Shown here: piece after piece, positions 17,587 through 26,601 of the stretch
Position numbering within the stretch: the first letter of the stretch is position 1
Layout: every line of letters begins with the position of its first letter
Source: an uncultured Collinsella sp.
GTDB lineage: Bacteria > Actinomycetota > Coriobacteriia > Coriobacteriales > Coriobacteriaceae
Reading direction: 5' to 3'
NCBI GenBank assembly: GCA_900541045.1
Contig: UQID01000004.1
Location: 1-64,000, forward strand
Length of the DNA: 64,000 nucleotides
Position numbers and translations under genes: made by a program
Notes under the pieces: model-generated
Database searches by the model: none
What the model was told of the DNA's origin: nothing
Seen by the model: only the letters and a program-made list of their open reading frames with translations

Positions 17587-18621
17587 ATGCAACTGGCAAA
17601 TATCGTACGCGAGCGCTGGAAAGGCGTCTTGTTCTGCCTGATTATCGCCATTCCCGCGACGTTGCTCGGCAAACAAATTGAGGTGGTCGGCGGTCCGGTA
17701 TTTGCCATTCTCTTTGGCATGGTCCTGGCGCTCGTCTTTCCCAAGAATCGTCGCGAACAGCTCGCCGCCGGTGTCACCTATACGTCTAAAAAAGTCTTGC
17801 AGTACGCGGTTACCCTGCTTGGCTTTGGCATGAACCTCTCCCAGATTCTGTCCAAGGGCGCCCAGTCGCTGCCGATTATCGTGGCGACGATCTCGACCTC
17901 GCTTGTCATCGCCTTCGTGCTCTGCCGCGTTATGAACGTGCCGGGCAAGATTGCGACGCTTGTGGGTGTGGGCTCGTCGATTTGCGGCGGTTCGGCCATC
18001 GCTGCGACCGCGCCCGTCATCGATGCCGACGATCGCGAGATTGCCCAAGCCATTTCGGTCATCTTCCTGTTTAACGTTATCGCGGCGCTCGTGTTTCCGA
18101 CGCTCGGCGGCATGCTCGGGCTGACCAACGAGGGCTTTGGCCTGTTTGCCGGCACCGCCATCAACGACACCTCGTCGGTAACGGCTGCGGCGAGCGCCTG
18201 GGATAGCATGCATCCCGGCGCCAATGTGCTCGAAAGCGCCACAGTGGTTAAGCTCACCAGGACGCTGGCCATTATTCCCATTACGTTGGCTCTCGCATGC
18301 TGGCAGATGCATCTGGCGCGCAAGGCCGGCGGCGACGCCAAAAGCACGTTCTCGCTTAAACGCGCATTTCCCATGTTCGTGCTGTTCTTTGTGCTGGCGA
18401 GCGTGATCACCACGGTGCTTCAGCTTCCTGCATCCATTACGGCACCCATCAAGGAGCTGTCGAAGTTCTTTATCGTGATGGCCATGGCGGCTATTGGCTT
18501 TAATACCGATATCGTCGAGCTGGTCAAAAAGGGCGGCAAGCCCATCGCATTGGGCTTTTGCTGCTGGATTGGCATTGCGTGCATGAGTTTGGGAATGCAG
18601 CACGTGCTGGGAATCTGGTAG
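17587..18621 (+). CDS. YeiH/UPF0324-family putative sulfate/sulfonate exporter
   Basis: This 344-residue integral membrane protein has about ten predicted hydrophobic helices. The family pattern is visible as LLGFGMNLSQIL, GVGSSICGGSAIAATAPVI and AINDTSSVTAAA. YeiH/UPF0324 members are linked to sulfur metabolism in several bacteria, but transport is not well characterised. AGAAGGACTCCCAT precedes the ATG. The divergent GntR/FCD gene upstream suggests inducible expression. Confidence 0.82.
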   Translation: MQLANIVRERWKGVLFCLIIAIPATLLGKQIEVVGGPVFAILFGMVLALVFPKNRREQLAAGVTYTSKKVLQYAVTLLGFGMNLSQILSKGAQSLPIIVATISTSLVIAFVLCRVMNVPGKIATLVGVGSSICGGSAIAATAPVIDADDREIAQAISVIFLFNVIAALVFPTLGGMLGLTNEGFGLFAGTAINDTSSVTAAASAWDSMHPGANVLESATVVKLTRTLAIIPITLALACWQMHLARKAGGDAKSTFSLKRAFPMFVLFFVLASVITTVLQLPASITAPIKELSKFFIVMAMAAIGFNTDIVELVKKGGKPIALGFCCWIGIACMSLGMQHVLGIW

Positions 18622-18673
18622 AGAAGTAGCTGATTTGCGTGCTGCGTGCTGGCGAGCGCATGTCCGCGGTGGA

Positions 18674-18738
18674 GCGATAGGAGCTCTTGCGGGTATGGCT
18701 TGTCCGCAGGTTGATAGGTCCCGAAGAGCTCTTATCGC
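18674..18738. repeat. long imperfect hairpin after the YeiH-type gene
   Basis: GCGATAGGAGCTCTTGCGGG pairs with CCCGAAGAGCTCTTATCGC with one mismatch and one bulge, around a 26-base loop. There is no T-run, so it is not a standard terminator. Confidence 0.65.
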
Positions 18739-18885
18739 CCCGCCAGGATGGCGATGCGGGGCAACTCATATACTCGCAGGACGGCGACTTCTGCCCTATA
18801 GTGTTTGGTGAACACTATCGTTCAATTTTGAAACACTTGAGATGCCGGGTCTCAGATGGGGCCGCGGCTGGAGACGGGACGAACC

Positions 18886-20103
18886 ATGGACAGCGATGCC
18901 AAGCTGCAGATTCTGATTGAGGCATTGTCCGCAGCCGGAGCATCGGCGCTGGCAATCGACGAGCGCGGTGGCGTTGTGATCTCGACTATGAGTGACGCGG
19001 CGCTCGAGCAGGATATCGCTGCTTTTGTTTCCGAGCGTCTCGCTCGCGTGGGCGATGGGGCGCGCCTGGTGATGAGCCACGAGGGCGTGCGGTTGAGCTT
19101 GACGGTGCGCCCGACGGCCAAGGAGCGCGGAGCGCTTTGGGTGGTCGTGGCGCATGAGGTGCGCGCCGCTGCGACGCATGCGGGCATCGAGTGGCTCAAT
19201 GCCGACGAAGTCGAGGCTCGCTACGCGTCGAGCACGTACGGCATCGTCGAAGACGCGGCGGCGGTCGCTGCCCCCGTACGGGAGAGCTATGCGCGTGGGG
19301 TGCCCCTTATGCTCGAGGGCGAGCTGGGCGCGGGGCAGGATCAGATTGCAAAACGCCTGTACCTGGATGGACCCTATGCCGATCAGCCCTTTGTGTCCGT
19401 TGCGCTCGATGAGCTTACGGATCGCGGCTGGCGCCATCTGCTCAAAAGTTCCGAATCGCCGCTATTCCAAACGGGGCTGACACTTTGCATGGGCGGCTGG
19501 CATGCTGTTGGCCCCCAACGTCTGCGCGAGCTCGTGTCCGCAATGATCGACACGGCGCTCGCAACTCGTTGCCATGTGGTGTTGACGGCAAACGATATGC
19601 CGGGCGGCGGCGAAAGCGATCAGGCTGCTTTTGTAACCGAGCGTCTGGCCTGTGCAGTGAGTGTGGCGCCGGCGATTGCCGAGCAGGGCGGCGCGTCGGA
19701 AAAGGTTGCGCGCTATCTGGGGTATCTGGCAGATATGTTTAAGACGGGTGCCCCCATGTTGTCCGCCGCCGCGGCAGAGACGCTCGATGCGTACCGTTGG
19801 CCCCGCAATTACCTGCAGCTGCGTGAAGTCTCTGAACGACTCTATATATTAGTGGGGGCTGGAACGGTGGAGCGTGCCGTGGCGAAAGAGGTGCTTGCCC
19901 AGGAGGACGTTATCAAGACCGCGACCTTTGGCGCCCCGGCGCTCGAAAGCGATTTGTACATCTTGCGTCCCCTGGCCGATACCGAGCGCGATGTCGCGCG
20001 GTTGGTCCTGCAGCACCTTCACGGCAACAGGACACGTGCGGCAGAGGTGCTCGGTATAAGCCGCACGACTTTATGGCGCCTGCTGAAGGACAACGACCGC
20101 TGA
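18886..20103 (+). CDS. Fis-type HTH regulator resembling a degenerate sigma-54 activator
   Basis: This protein of about 405 residues (30 more if the upstream ATG at 18856 is used) ends with a Fis-type helix-turn-helix, RTRAAEVLGISRTTLWRLLK. The middle region (about 125-330) resembles the AAA+ domain of bacterial enhancer-binding proteins, including a PRNYLQLREVSERLYIL stretch like their C-terminal subdomain. However, the Walker A position reads LEGELGAGQDQIAKR, without the GK[ST], and there is no GAFTGA loop for sigma-54 contact. It therefore probably does not hydrolyse ATP or activate sigma-54 RNA polymerase. The N-terminal region may sense a signal. Targets are unknown. No RBS clearly decides the start. 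Confidence 0.72.
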   Translation: MDSDAKLQILIEALSAAGASALAIDERGGVVISTMSDAALEQDIAAFVSERLARVGDGARLVMSHEGVRLSLTVRPTAKERGALWVVVAHEVRAAATHAGIEWLNADEVEARYASSTYGIVEDAAAVAAPVRESYARGVPLMLEGELGAGQDQIAKRLYLDGPYADQPFVSVALDELTDRGWRHLLKSSESPLFQTGLTLCMGGWHAVGPQRLRELVSAMIDTALATRCHVVLTANDMPGGGESDQAAFVTERLACAVSVAPAIAEQGGASEKVARYLGYLADMFKTGAPMLSAAAAETLDAYRWPRNYLQLREVSERLYILVGAGTVERAVAKEVLAQEDVIKTATFGAPALESDLYILRPLADTERDVARLVLQHLHGNRTRAAEVLGISRTTLWRLLKDNDR

Positions 20104-20186
20104 GCGAGGCGCCGTGACCGCGTGCGGTGCGTGTGATACAGTCCAAAGAAGCATTGTTTCGATTGTGTTACGGCGTGCGGGGGAGT

Positions 20187-20762
20187 ATGGCGGAGACTTC
20201 AAAAACGAACCGAACAAAGCGAAGTGCGGCGCCGGTCGGCCGGCGTACGACTTCGCGGACGTGGGGCAAAAGCGCCTCGGGGTTCGACGGCTCGTTCAAG
20301 CGCACAAAATATGGCTATCCTTCGGCAAGCGCTCGCTTGGCCATGCAGGCCGAGTCCTCGTTGTGGGGACGAAGGCGCGTGGTGGGCTCAAAGCTCAAGC
20401 ACGATGGAACGCTCGGCTACATTAGCCGTGGCGCTGCTCGCCGTAGCGGCCTCAATCCCGCAGGCTGGCATCGCTACGTTCCGATCGCGGTCGTTGTTGC
20501 GGTGATTGTCATCGCGCTCGCGGCGCTCGGATATGCCGGCGACGGCGCGAGTCTGGGCGCGATGTTCAAATCGCCCGAACTTGCGCATGCTGGCACGGAG
20601 CTTGTTGAAGGCGCACAAGACCAGACGGGTGTGGCGCCCCAGCGCGGTATGGTCGCAGCTGCTGCCACCATTGCCGATGCTCAAAAGGACGAAGGCGGGC
20701 AAAGCGACGACGCCGATGCGAGTCAGACGAGCGAAACGGCAACAACTCCATCGGCAAGATAA
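20187..20762 (+). CDS. single-pass membrane protein of unknown function
   Basis: This 191-residue protein has a basic, Ser/Arg/Lys-rich N-terminal half, one hydrophobic segment (PIAVVVAVIVIALAALGYA, about 98-116) and an acidic, Ala/Asp/Ser/Thr-rich tail. The charge distribution suggests a cytoplasmic N-terminus and an external C-terminus. I recognise no family. The start is uncertain: GGGGGAG lies only one base before the ATG at 20187, and the frame extends to a GTG at 20127. Confidence 0.6.
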   Translation: MAETSKTNRTKRSAAPVGRRTTSRTWGKSASGFDGSFKRTKYGYPSASARLAMQAESSLWGRRRVVGSKLKHDGTLGYISRGAARRSGLNPAGWHRYVPIAVVVAVIVIALAALGYAGDGASLGAMFKSPELAHAGTELVEGAQDQTGVAPQRGMVAAAATIADAQKDEGGQSDDADASQTSETATTPSAR

Positions 20763-20881
20763 GTTGCGAGTGGGGCAGCAAATATGGGACGGGGCCTTTT
20801 AGCTGCCCAAGACAGCGGCTCACTCGATGTCAGGCACCAACAGCGAGCGGGCCGCATTTGCGCCAAGGTGACGTGAAATGA

Positions 20882-20910
20882 GAGGGCGCTGACCTTTTGG
20901 TCGCGCCCTC
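20882..20910. terminator. hairpin between convergent genes
   Basis: GAGGGCGC and GCGCCCTC form an eight-base stem between the membrane protein and the nitroreductase on the other strand. T-runs are weak on both sides. Confidence 0.4.
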
Positions 20911-20971
20911 GAAATTGAACGTCAGATTGGCGTTAATGCGGCTCGCGCAGCGTCAACGGGTCCGCCGTTCG

Positions 20972-21499
20972 TTAGAACGGCGGAACATACACCACGTTGT
21001 CACGGCGGGGTTTGGGCTCGGGTAGCGTGTCCTTGGCGTAGCCCAGAATGCAATTGCCTACACCGCGCAGGCTTCCGTCGGCGGGCAGACCCCACTTGGC
21101 CAGCAGTTCCAGTCCCTCGGGCGAGTCAAAGACCTCGTGCGCGCGGTGGATCCAGCACGAATCGACACCCAGCGCATAGGCTGCGTTGAGCAGGTTGCCC
21201 ATGGCGAGCGAGCCGTCTTCCAGGTGCGTGGGCACGCTGCGGTCGACGAGCACCACCACAACGGTCTTGGCGCCGTAGAAGGGATCTCCCTCGCTGCCCA
21301 TAACTTGGGCGTTGAGCTGCGAGAGGCGCTCGACGGTTGCAGGGTCGGTGACGGCGACAAACGTGACCGGCTGGCGTCCCATGCCGCTGGGCGCGTACTG
21401 GCCGGCTTCGATGATGCGGTCGAGCTTATCTTTCTCGACGGGGCGATCGCTGTATTTGCGGCAGCTGCGGCGGTGGATGAGCGCTTCGATGGCCTCCAT
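20972..21499 (-). CDS. nitroreductase-family FMN oxidoreductase
   Basis: This 175-residue protein has the family start IHRRSCRKYSDRPVEKDKL, the ASQYAPSG-like AGQYAPSGMGRQPVTF flavin region and GVGNCILGY near the end. Such enzymes use FMN and NAD(P)H to reduce nitro compounds, quinones or enones. AGGAGG sits five bases before the ATG at 21499; the frame extends 31 codons further without a ribosome site. It is monocistronic. The physiological substrate is unknown. Confidence 0.88.
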   Translation of the reverse strand: MEAIEALIHRRSCRKYSDRPVEKDKLDRIIEAGQYAPSGMGRQPVTFVAVTDPATVERLSQLNAQVMGSEGDPFYGAKTVVVVLVDRSVPTHLEDGSLAMGNLLNAAYALGVDSCWIHRAHEVFDSPEGLELLAKWGLPADGSLRGVGNCILGYAKDTLPEPKPRRDNVVYVPPF

Positions 21500-21790
21500 G
21501 TGTCCTCCTGACATTGGTTTCGATGCCTCGTTCTTACCCGCCGAGCCAAAACCGTAATCGCGCAGTCGGCCCCAAACAATGCAAGCTACCAAGTGGAAAA
21601 GTTGGTTTGCATAAAACTTCAGCCAGAATGTGACAAACCGGTGGGATGATTAAACGTTTTATCCCGTCTACCCTGCGGTTTTTTACCACTTGCCTAAATG
21701 ATACGCGCATAAGCTCTGATAAAGGTTTTACTAAAGGAGTATCAACGTTTATCAACGCGCCATGGTGGCGCCGGGCCAGGAGGTAACATC
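21500..21790. other. intergenic region with AT-rich core
   Basis: This gap is more AT-rich than its surroundings and includes the short tandem repeat TATCAACGTT/TATCAACGCG (21744-21763) before the AGGAGG of the 96-residue gene. It probably contains promoters for both divergent genes. No box is clear enough to assign. Confidence 0.3.
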
Positions 21791-22081
21791 ATGTTCCAGG
21801 CTGGAGATGTCGTCGAGACCGACTTCGAAGGATTTCTGAAGCTGCTGCGTTCCAAGACGCGCGCTTTCGTGTCGATTAACGATCACGAGTACTACATCAC
21901 GCACACCGATGGCTATTGGCGTGTTCAGGATTGCGAGGCCCTCAACGATAAGGGCCACTTTACTGACTGCTCCGAGCTGGTCAACACGGTCTGCGAGGTC
22001 GTCGAACTGCCGTGGATCTGCGGCAAGAGCCTACACGACAGCTTCTCGGGCGCCACGGTCTACGAGGCCGTCGCTGCTTAA
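21791..22081 (+). CDS. conserved-looking 96-residue protein of unknown function
   Basis: This small acidic soluble protein has a strong AGGAGGTAAC ribosome site and a strong terminator at 22108, so it is likely a genuine, well-expressed gene. The sequence MFQAGDVVETDFEGFLKLLR followed by aromatic-rich NDHEYYITHTDGYWRVQDCE suggests a compact alpha/beta fold. It has five Cys residues after position 45, not arranged as a classic zinc ribbon. I recognise no family. Confidence 0.7.
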   Translation: MFQAGDVVETDFEGFLKLLRSKTRAFVSINDHEYYITHTDGYWRVQDCEALNDKGHFTDCSELVNTVCEVVELPWICGKSLHDSFSGATVYEAVAA

Positions 22082-22107
22082 CAGCCAACACTCGATATTC
22101 TCTCGCA

Positions 22108-22146
22108 ACCGCCGGCGCCGCCCCCCCCGCGCCGGCGGTCTTTTTT
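22108..22146 (+). terminator. terminator of the 96-residue protein gene
   Basis: ACCGCCGGCGC pairs with GCGCCGGCGGT, followed by CTTTTTT. The loop is a run of C residues. Confidence 0.88.
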
Positions 22147-22188
22147 GTCGATATGCTTATGTAGAGCCGACCATAAACAACGAGCTTA

Positions 22189-22245
22189 TTGACGATAGTC
22201 AAAACTCGGACTAATGTAGAGATATAAATTGGTCAAAACTCGGAC
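22189..22245 (+). promoter_or_regulatory. promoter and MarR-type operator for the MarR/ABC exporter operon
   Basis: TTGACG (22189-22194) and TAATGT (22212-22217) are 17 bases apart and form a plausible sigma-70 promoter. The 14-base sequence GTCAAAACTCGGAC occurs at 22198-22211, exactly between these boxes, and again at 22232-22245. This layout is what an autoregulated MarR repressor would need; binding is inferred. Confidence 0.6.
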
Positions 22246-22251
22246 AATCGA

Positions 22252-22764
22252 ATGGTGGGAGAGATGAATAGTGCAGTTAGCCTGGTCGATTTCGACCGGA
22301 TGCTCAACGGGCTTGACCGTATCTATTCGGAGTTCGCACGCACCTGCGGTCTTTCGGACTGCACCTACTGGATGCTCGTCGACACGAGTGCAGCGGGCGG
22401 AAGCGTTGCCGTGAGTCGGCTGACGAGTGAATGGTTCTACAGCAAACAGACCATCAATTCGGCGATTAAAACGCTTAGGGCGCGAGGGCTTGCGACGTTG
22501 GAGTTTGCCGAGGGCAGTCGTAAGAACAAGGTTGTGCGACTGACCGAAGAAGGCGTGCGGTTTGCCAAGCGCTACGCGTTGCCGGCGCAAAAAGCCGAGC
22601 AGCAGGCATTCGAGGCGCTCGAGCCGTGGGAGCAGCGCGAGATCATGCGCTTGGTCGGTAAGTTCTCCCATGTTCTGAACGAAGAGTGCGAGGCATTTAA
22701 ACAACAGGTAGCCGCCGAGAACGAGACTGACGATAAGGGCGAGGGGGACACATGCGACTCTTAA
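22252..22764 (+). CDS. MarR-family transcriptional repressor
   Basis: This protein of about 170 residues has the winged helix of MarR proteins: VAVSRLTSEWFYSKQTINSA (recognition helices) and RKNKVVRLTEEGVRFA (wing and following helix). It overlaps the first ABC exporter gene by 13 bases, so the three genes form one operon, and it probably represses them until a toxic or signalling compound binds. ATG codons at 22252 and 22264 are both possible; GGGAG is close to the second. Confidence 0.87.
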   Translation: MVGEMNSAVSLVDFDRMLNGLDRIYSEFARTCGLSDCTYWMLVDTSAAGGSVAVSRLTSEWFYSKQTINSAIKTLRARGLATLEFAEGSRKNKVVRLTEEGVRFAKRYALPAQKAEQQAFEALEPWEQREIMRLVGKFSHVLNEECEAFKQQVAAENETDDKGEGDTCDS

Positions 22765-24488
22765 TGAGGTTTATGAGGCCGTACCGCGGTCTGATTGCGG
22801 TGACGCTGTTTGCGGTGCTGATAGATAACGTCGGTACGCTGTTGGTTCCCACGATGCTGGCGAACATGGTCAACACCGGTATTACCACGGGCGATATCGA
22901 CTATATTTTACGCAACGGCCTGTACATGCTTATCGCGACCGGCATGGCCAGCGGCGGCACTGTGCTGGGCTGCTATCTTTCGGCGCGCCTGGCCGCCAAC
23001 GTGGCCTGCGATATCCGCAATGCCGTGTACGACAAGTCGCTCGAACTCGCGGCTAGCGACTTTGAGCGCTTTGGCACGGGTTCGATGATCACGCGCTCAC
23101 TCAACGACATCAACGTGATTCAGCAGGCTGTCCTTCAGACGATTCAGTTGGTGCTGCCGGTACCGTTCTTGGCCGTGGCGGGCATCATTTTTGCCTGGTT
23201 TATCGATCCCGCCATGGGCACGCTGCTGGGCGTGGTCGTTGCGATCGTGCTGGTGGCGGCGGTCTTTACCGTGGCCAACGCCGCGCCGATCTTTATGCGC
23301 CTGCAGAGCTTTATCGACCGTATGAACGTGGTGCTGCGCGAAAATATCGTGGGCGTGCGCGTTATCCGCGCATTTAACAAGGAGCGCCACGAGGAGCAGC
23401 GCCTGGACGAGGTGTTTAGCGATTACGCGGCCAACGCCATCAAGGTCAACCACCTGTTTGTGGGTCTCGACAGCTCCAGCTTCTTTTTGATGAACATCGC
23501 CGAGGTGGTGGTGCTGTGGGTGGGCGGCAACCGCGTGGGCGCCCATGCCATGCAAATCGGCAGCATCTCGGCCGTGCTGGAGTACGCGATCTTGATCCTG
23601 TTCTTTGTGATGATGGCGCAGATGGTGATTCTAACGCTTCCGCGCGCCGCGGCGTGCCTCAACCGTGCGCAGCAGGTGCTCGAAATCGAGCCGAGCATTG
23701 TGGACGGCAAAGCTACGCTGGGCGACGGGGCGCCTGAGTCCGCAGATGGGGCCGACGCTGTGGCCGTGTTCGACCATATGTCGTTCCGTTTTGACGATGC
23801 CGACGAGGACACCCTGTGCGACCTGAGCTTTGCCTGTCGCCGTGGCCAGACGACCGCGATCGTGGGTTCGACGGGATCGGGCAAATCGACGGTAGCCAAG
23901 CTCTTGTTGCGTTTCCATGATGCCACGAAGGGCGCCATTCGCCTGAACGGCGTCGATTTGCGCGACCTTTCGCAAGGTGAGATTCGCGGGCATATCGCTT
24001 ACGTGCCGCAGAAGGCGTGGCTGTTCTCGGGTACGGTGGCGAGCAACCTGCGCTTTGGTAACGAGGAGGCGACCGAGGCTGACATGCTCCATGCGCTGGA
24101 GGTTGCCCAGAGCACCTTTGTGCTCGACCAGCCGCAGGGGCTCGATACTCCGGTGGCCCAGGGCGGCACGAACTTCTCGGGTGGTCAGCGCCAGCGCCTG
24201 GCGATCGCCCGCGCACTCATGAAGCATGCCGATTTGTATATCTTCGACGACAGTTTTTCGGCCCTGGACTTTAAGACCGATGCCGCCCTGCGCCATGCGC
24301 TGCAGGACGAGACACGCGATGCCGCGGTGCTCATCATCGCGCAGCGTATCTCGACCATTCTGCATGCCGACCAGATCGTGGTGCTCAAGGATGGCGAGGT
24401 CGTGGGCCTAGGCACGCACGACGAGCTCATGGAAACCTGCGAGGTGTACCGTGCTATCGCGGAATCGCAGATGAAGGGAGGTGAGTAG
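22752..24488 (+). CDS. heterodimeric ABC exporter, degenerate-site subunit (pair 1)
   Basis: This 578-residue protein has six transmembrane helices followed by a nucleotide-binding domain. Walker A is GSTGSGKST and the signature NFSGGQRQRLAIAR is canonical. The Walker B is followed by Asp rather than Glu (IFDDSFSALD), and the switch His is replaced by Gln (IIAQRIST). In heterodimeric exporters of the TM287/288 and BmrCD type this subunit supplies the non-hydrolytic site. The start overlaps the MarR gene and the partner gene begins two bases after the stop. Likely role: efflux of hydrophobic compounds or a peptide; substrate unknown. Confidence 0.9.
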   Translation: MRLLMRFMRPYRGLIAVTLFAVLIDNVGTLLVPTMLANMVNTGITTGDIDYILRNGLYMLIATGMASGGTVLGCYLSARLAANVACDIRNAVYDKSLELAASDFERFGTGSMITRSLNDINVIQQAVLQTIQLVLPVPFLAVAGIIFAWFIDPAMGTLLGVVVAIVLVAAVFTVANAAPIFMRLQSFIDRMNVVLRENIVGVRVIRAFNKERHEEQRLDEVFSDYAANAIKVNHLFVGLDSSSFFLMNIAEVVVLWVGGNRVGAHAMQIGSISAVLEYAILILFFVMMAQMVILTLPRAAACLNRAQQVLEIEPSIVDGKATLGDGAPESADGADAVAVFDHMSFRFDDADEDTLCDLSFACRRGQTTAIVGSTGSGKSTVAKLLLRFHDATKGAIRLNGVDLRDLSQGEIRGHIAYVPQKAWLFSGTVASNLRFGNEEATEADMLHALEVAQSTFVLDQPQGLDTPVAQGGTNFSGGQRQRLAIARALMKHADLYIFDDSFSALDFKTDAALRHALQDETRDAAVLIIAQRISTILHADQIVVLKDGEVVGLGTHDELMETCEVYRAIAESQMKGGE

Positions 24489-24489
24489 C

Positions 24490-26490
24490 ATGACCGAGGA
24501 GCTCAAGAAGCAGGCCATCGCCGAGGATGCCGCGGTTGCAGAGACAGTTGAGGAGACGGGCGCCACACCCGGCCTGGACGAAGCCGCCAAGGCGGCGGAG
24601 CGCGAGGCTCGCCGCCAGGCACTCTACGAGGAAAACGAGCGCGCCGAGGACGAGCGCGCCCGCGCCGAGGCGGAACGCATGCGCGACGTTGACGACGAGG
24701 ACGAGGACGAGACGCCCCGCGACACCTGGGCGACGGTGCGCCGCCTGTGGAGCGAGGCCGCCGGCGACCATTGGCGCTTCTATATCGTGTTCGCGAGCAT
24801 CGTGTTCTATGTCATCTTTAACACCGCGGCGCCGGCTTACAGCGCCCGCGTGATCGATGAGCTGTGGGGGCACATGAAGCTGGCGTTTGCCAACAACGCT
24901 ACCTTCAGCATTACCTGGGAGAACTGCGGCAGGACCATCTTCATCTACTTTATGATCTGGACCGCCGCCGCCTCGTTCTACGCGCTCCAGAGCTTTTTGA
25001 TGTCGAGCGTTGCCGAGCGCCTCAACCTGCGTCTACGCAACCGCATCGCACAAAAGCTCAACCGTCTGCCGCTTGCCTACTTTGACGCGCATCGTCCCGG
25101 CGAGGTCGTCAGCCGTGCGACCAACGACTTAGACAAGATGTCCGAGAGCATGCAGCGCGGCTTGCTGCAGCTTCTGGTGTCGATCGGCACCGTGGTGGGC
25201 GCCGTGAGCGTGATGTTCGTGTTTAGCGTGCCGCTCACGCTCGTCTTTTTGTTCTTTACGGCGCTTTCGCTGCTGGTGACGAAGGTCGTTTCGCGCCGCA
25301 CGCACGATGTGACGGGCGAGCGCCAGGAGTGGGTGTCCAAGATTACGAGCGCGGTCGAGGAAGGCTACTCGGGTCGTCTGGTGATCCGTGCGTTTAACCG
25401 CGAGCGCCAGAGCTCTGCCGAGGTACACGAGGCTTCGAAGGAGCTGGCGCGCGTGAGCACCAAGGCGGACTTTATGATTAACGCCGTCGGTCCCGCGGTG
25501 CGCTTTATCGGCCGCTTGGCGCAGATCGTGATTGCGCTTGTGGGCTGCAGCATGTTGGTTGCCGGGCATATGACCGTCGGCGTGTTCCAGGCGTTCTTCC
25601 AGTTTATCTACGAGGCGTCCGAGCCCATGACGCAGCTGTCGTTTACCTTTAACTCGCTGCAGAGCGCGCTGGCGAGCGCAGAGCGCGTGTTCGACCTGCT
25701 CGACGAGTCCGAGATGGAAGCCGATCCGTTGCCGGTGGCCGCCGCCAAGCTGCCGGGCAAGGTGGAGGGCCGTGTTGCCTTTGAACACGTACGTTTTGGC
25801 TATGCGCCCGACAAGCCGCTTATGCGAGACGTGTCGTTTACCGCCGAACCGGGCCAAAAGATCGCGGTGGTGGGAACCACGGGCGCGGGCAAGACCACGC
25901 TCATCAATCTGCTCATGCGCTTCTACGAGATCGACGGTGGCCGCATTACCCTCGACGGTGTGGACACGAGCCTCATGGATCGCGGCGAGCTGCGCCAGCA
26001 GTTTGGCATGGTGTTGCAGGATGCCTGGCTGTTCGATGGCACCATTGCCGAGAACATCGCCTATGGCTGTCCCGAGGCGACGCGCGAGGAGATTGTCGCG
26101 GCCGCGCGTGCCGCTCAGGTCGACTTCTTTGTGCGCACTATGCCGCAGGGCTACGACACGCGTGTGGCTAACGATGCCGAGAGCATCAGCCAGGGCCAAC
26201 GTCAGCTGCTGACCATCGCGCGCGTGCTGCTCAACAACCCGGCGATCCTCATCCTGGACGAGGCGACGTCGAGTGTGGACACGCGCACCGAGCTCGCCAT
26301 CGGCCGCGCCATGGACGCGCTCATGCGCGGGCGCACGAGCTTTGTGATCGCGCACCGTCTGTCGACGATCGTCGATGCCGACCTCATCCTGGTCATGGAT
26401 CACGGCAATATCATCGAGCAGGGTACGCACAAGGAGCTGCTGGCTGCCGAGGGCGCTTATGCCGACCTCTACCTAAGCCAGTTCGCATAA
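24490..26490 (+). CDS. heterodimeric ABC exporter, consensus-site subunit (pair 1)
   Basis: This 666-residue partner has Walker A GTTGAGKTT, Walker B followed by Glu (ILDEATSSVD) and the switch His (VIAHRLST), so its ATP site can hydrolyse. Its own signature deviates to ISQGQRQLLTIAR, matching the degenerate composite site with the first subunit. It carries an extra N-terminal segment of about 75 residues that is highly charged (Glu/Asp/Arg/Ala-rich) before the first helix. The ATG at 24490 follows GGGAGGTGAG; an in-frame GTG at 24481 overlaps that site. Confidence 0.9.
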   Translation: MTEELKKQAIAEDAAVAETVEETGATPGLDEAAKAAEREARRQALYEENERAEDERARAEAERMRDVDDEDEDETPRDTWATVRRLWSEAAGDHWRFYIVFASIVFYVIFNTAAPAYSARVIDELWGHMKLAFANNATFSITWENCGRTIFIYFMIWTAAASFYALQSFLMSSVAERLNLRLRNRIAQKLNRLPLAYFDAHRPGEVVSRATNDLDKMSESMQRGLLQLLVSIGTVVGAVSVMFVFSVPLTLVFLFFTALSLLVTKVVSRRTHDVTGERQEWVSKITSAVEEGYSGRLVIRAFNRERQSSAEVHEASKELARVSTKADFMINAVGPAVRFIGRLAQIVIALVGCSMLVAGHMTVGVFQAFFQFIYEASEPMTQLSFTFNSLQSALASAERVFDLLDESEMEADPLPVAAAKLPGKVEGRVAFEHVRFGYAPDKPLMRDVSFTAEPGQKIAVVGTTGAGKTTLINLLMRFYEIDGGRITLDGVDTSLMDRGELRQQFGMVLQDAWLFDGTIAENIAYGCPEATREEIVAAARAAQVDFFVRTMPQGYDTRVANDAESISQGQRQLLTIARVLLNNPAILILDEATSSVDTRTELAIGRAMDALMRGRTSFVIAHRLSTIVDADLILVMDHGNIIEQGTHKELLAAEGAYADLYLSQFA

Positions 26491-26491
26491 G

Positions 26492-26521
26492 GTGACAAAG
26501 GGGCAGTCCCGCATGTCACAT
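26492..26521. repeat. palindromic repeat, family B, copy 1 (imperfect)
   Basis: GTGACAAAGGGGCAGTCCC, then GCATGTCACAT. The left arm matches family B; the right arm has lost part of the CTTTGTCAC sequence. Confidence 0.65.
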
Positions 26522-26528
26522 CGAAAAG

Positions 26529-26565
26529 AAGGCACGCCGGGGGCGGATTCCCTGGCGTGCCTTTT
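26529..26565. terminator. bidirectional terminator between exporter and cysE genes
   Basis: AAGGCACGCC pairs with GGCGTGCCTT, extended inward by GGGG/CCCT-like pairs, and is followed by TTTTG on the plus strand; the minus side starts with TTCTTTTC. Confidence 0.78.
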
Positions 26566-26601
26566 GTGTTGGCGTTCATGCTGTGGCAGTTGCCCGCGGC
26601 C

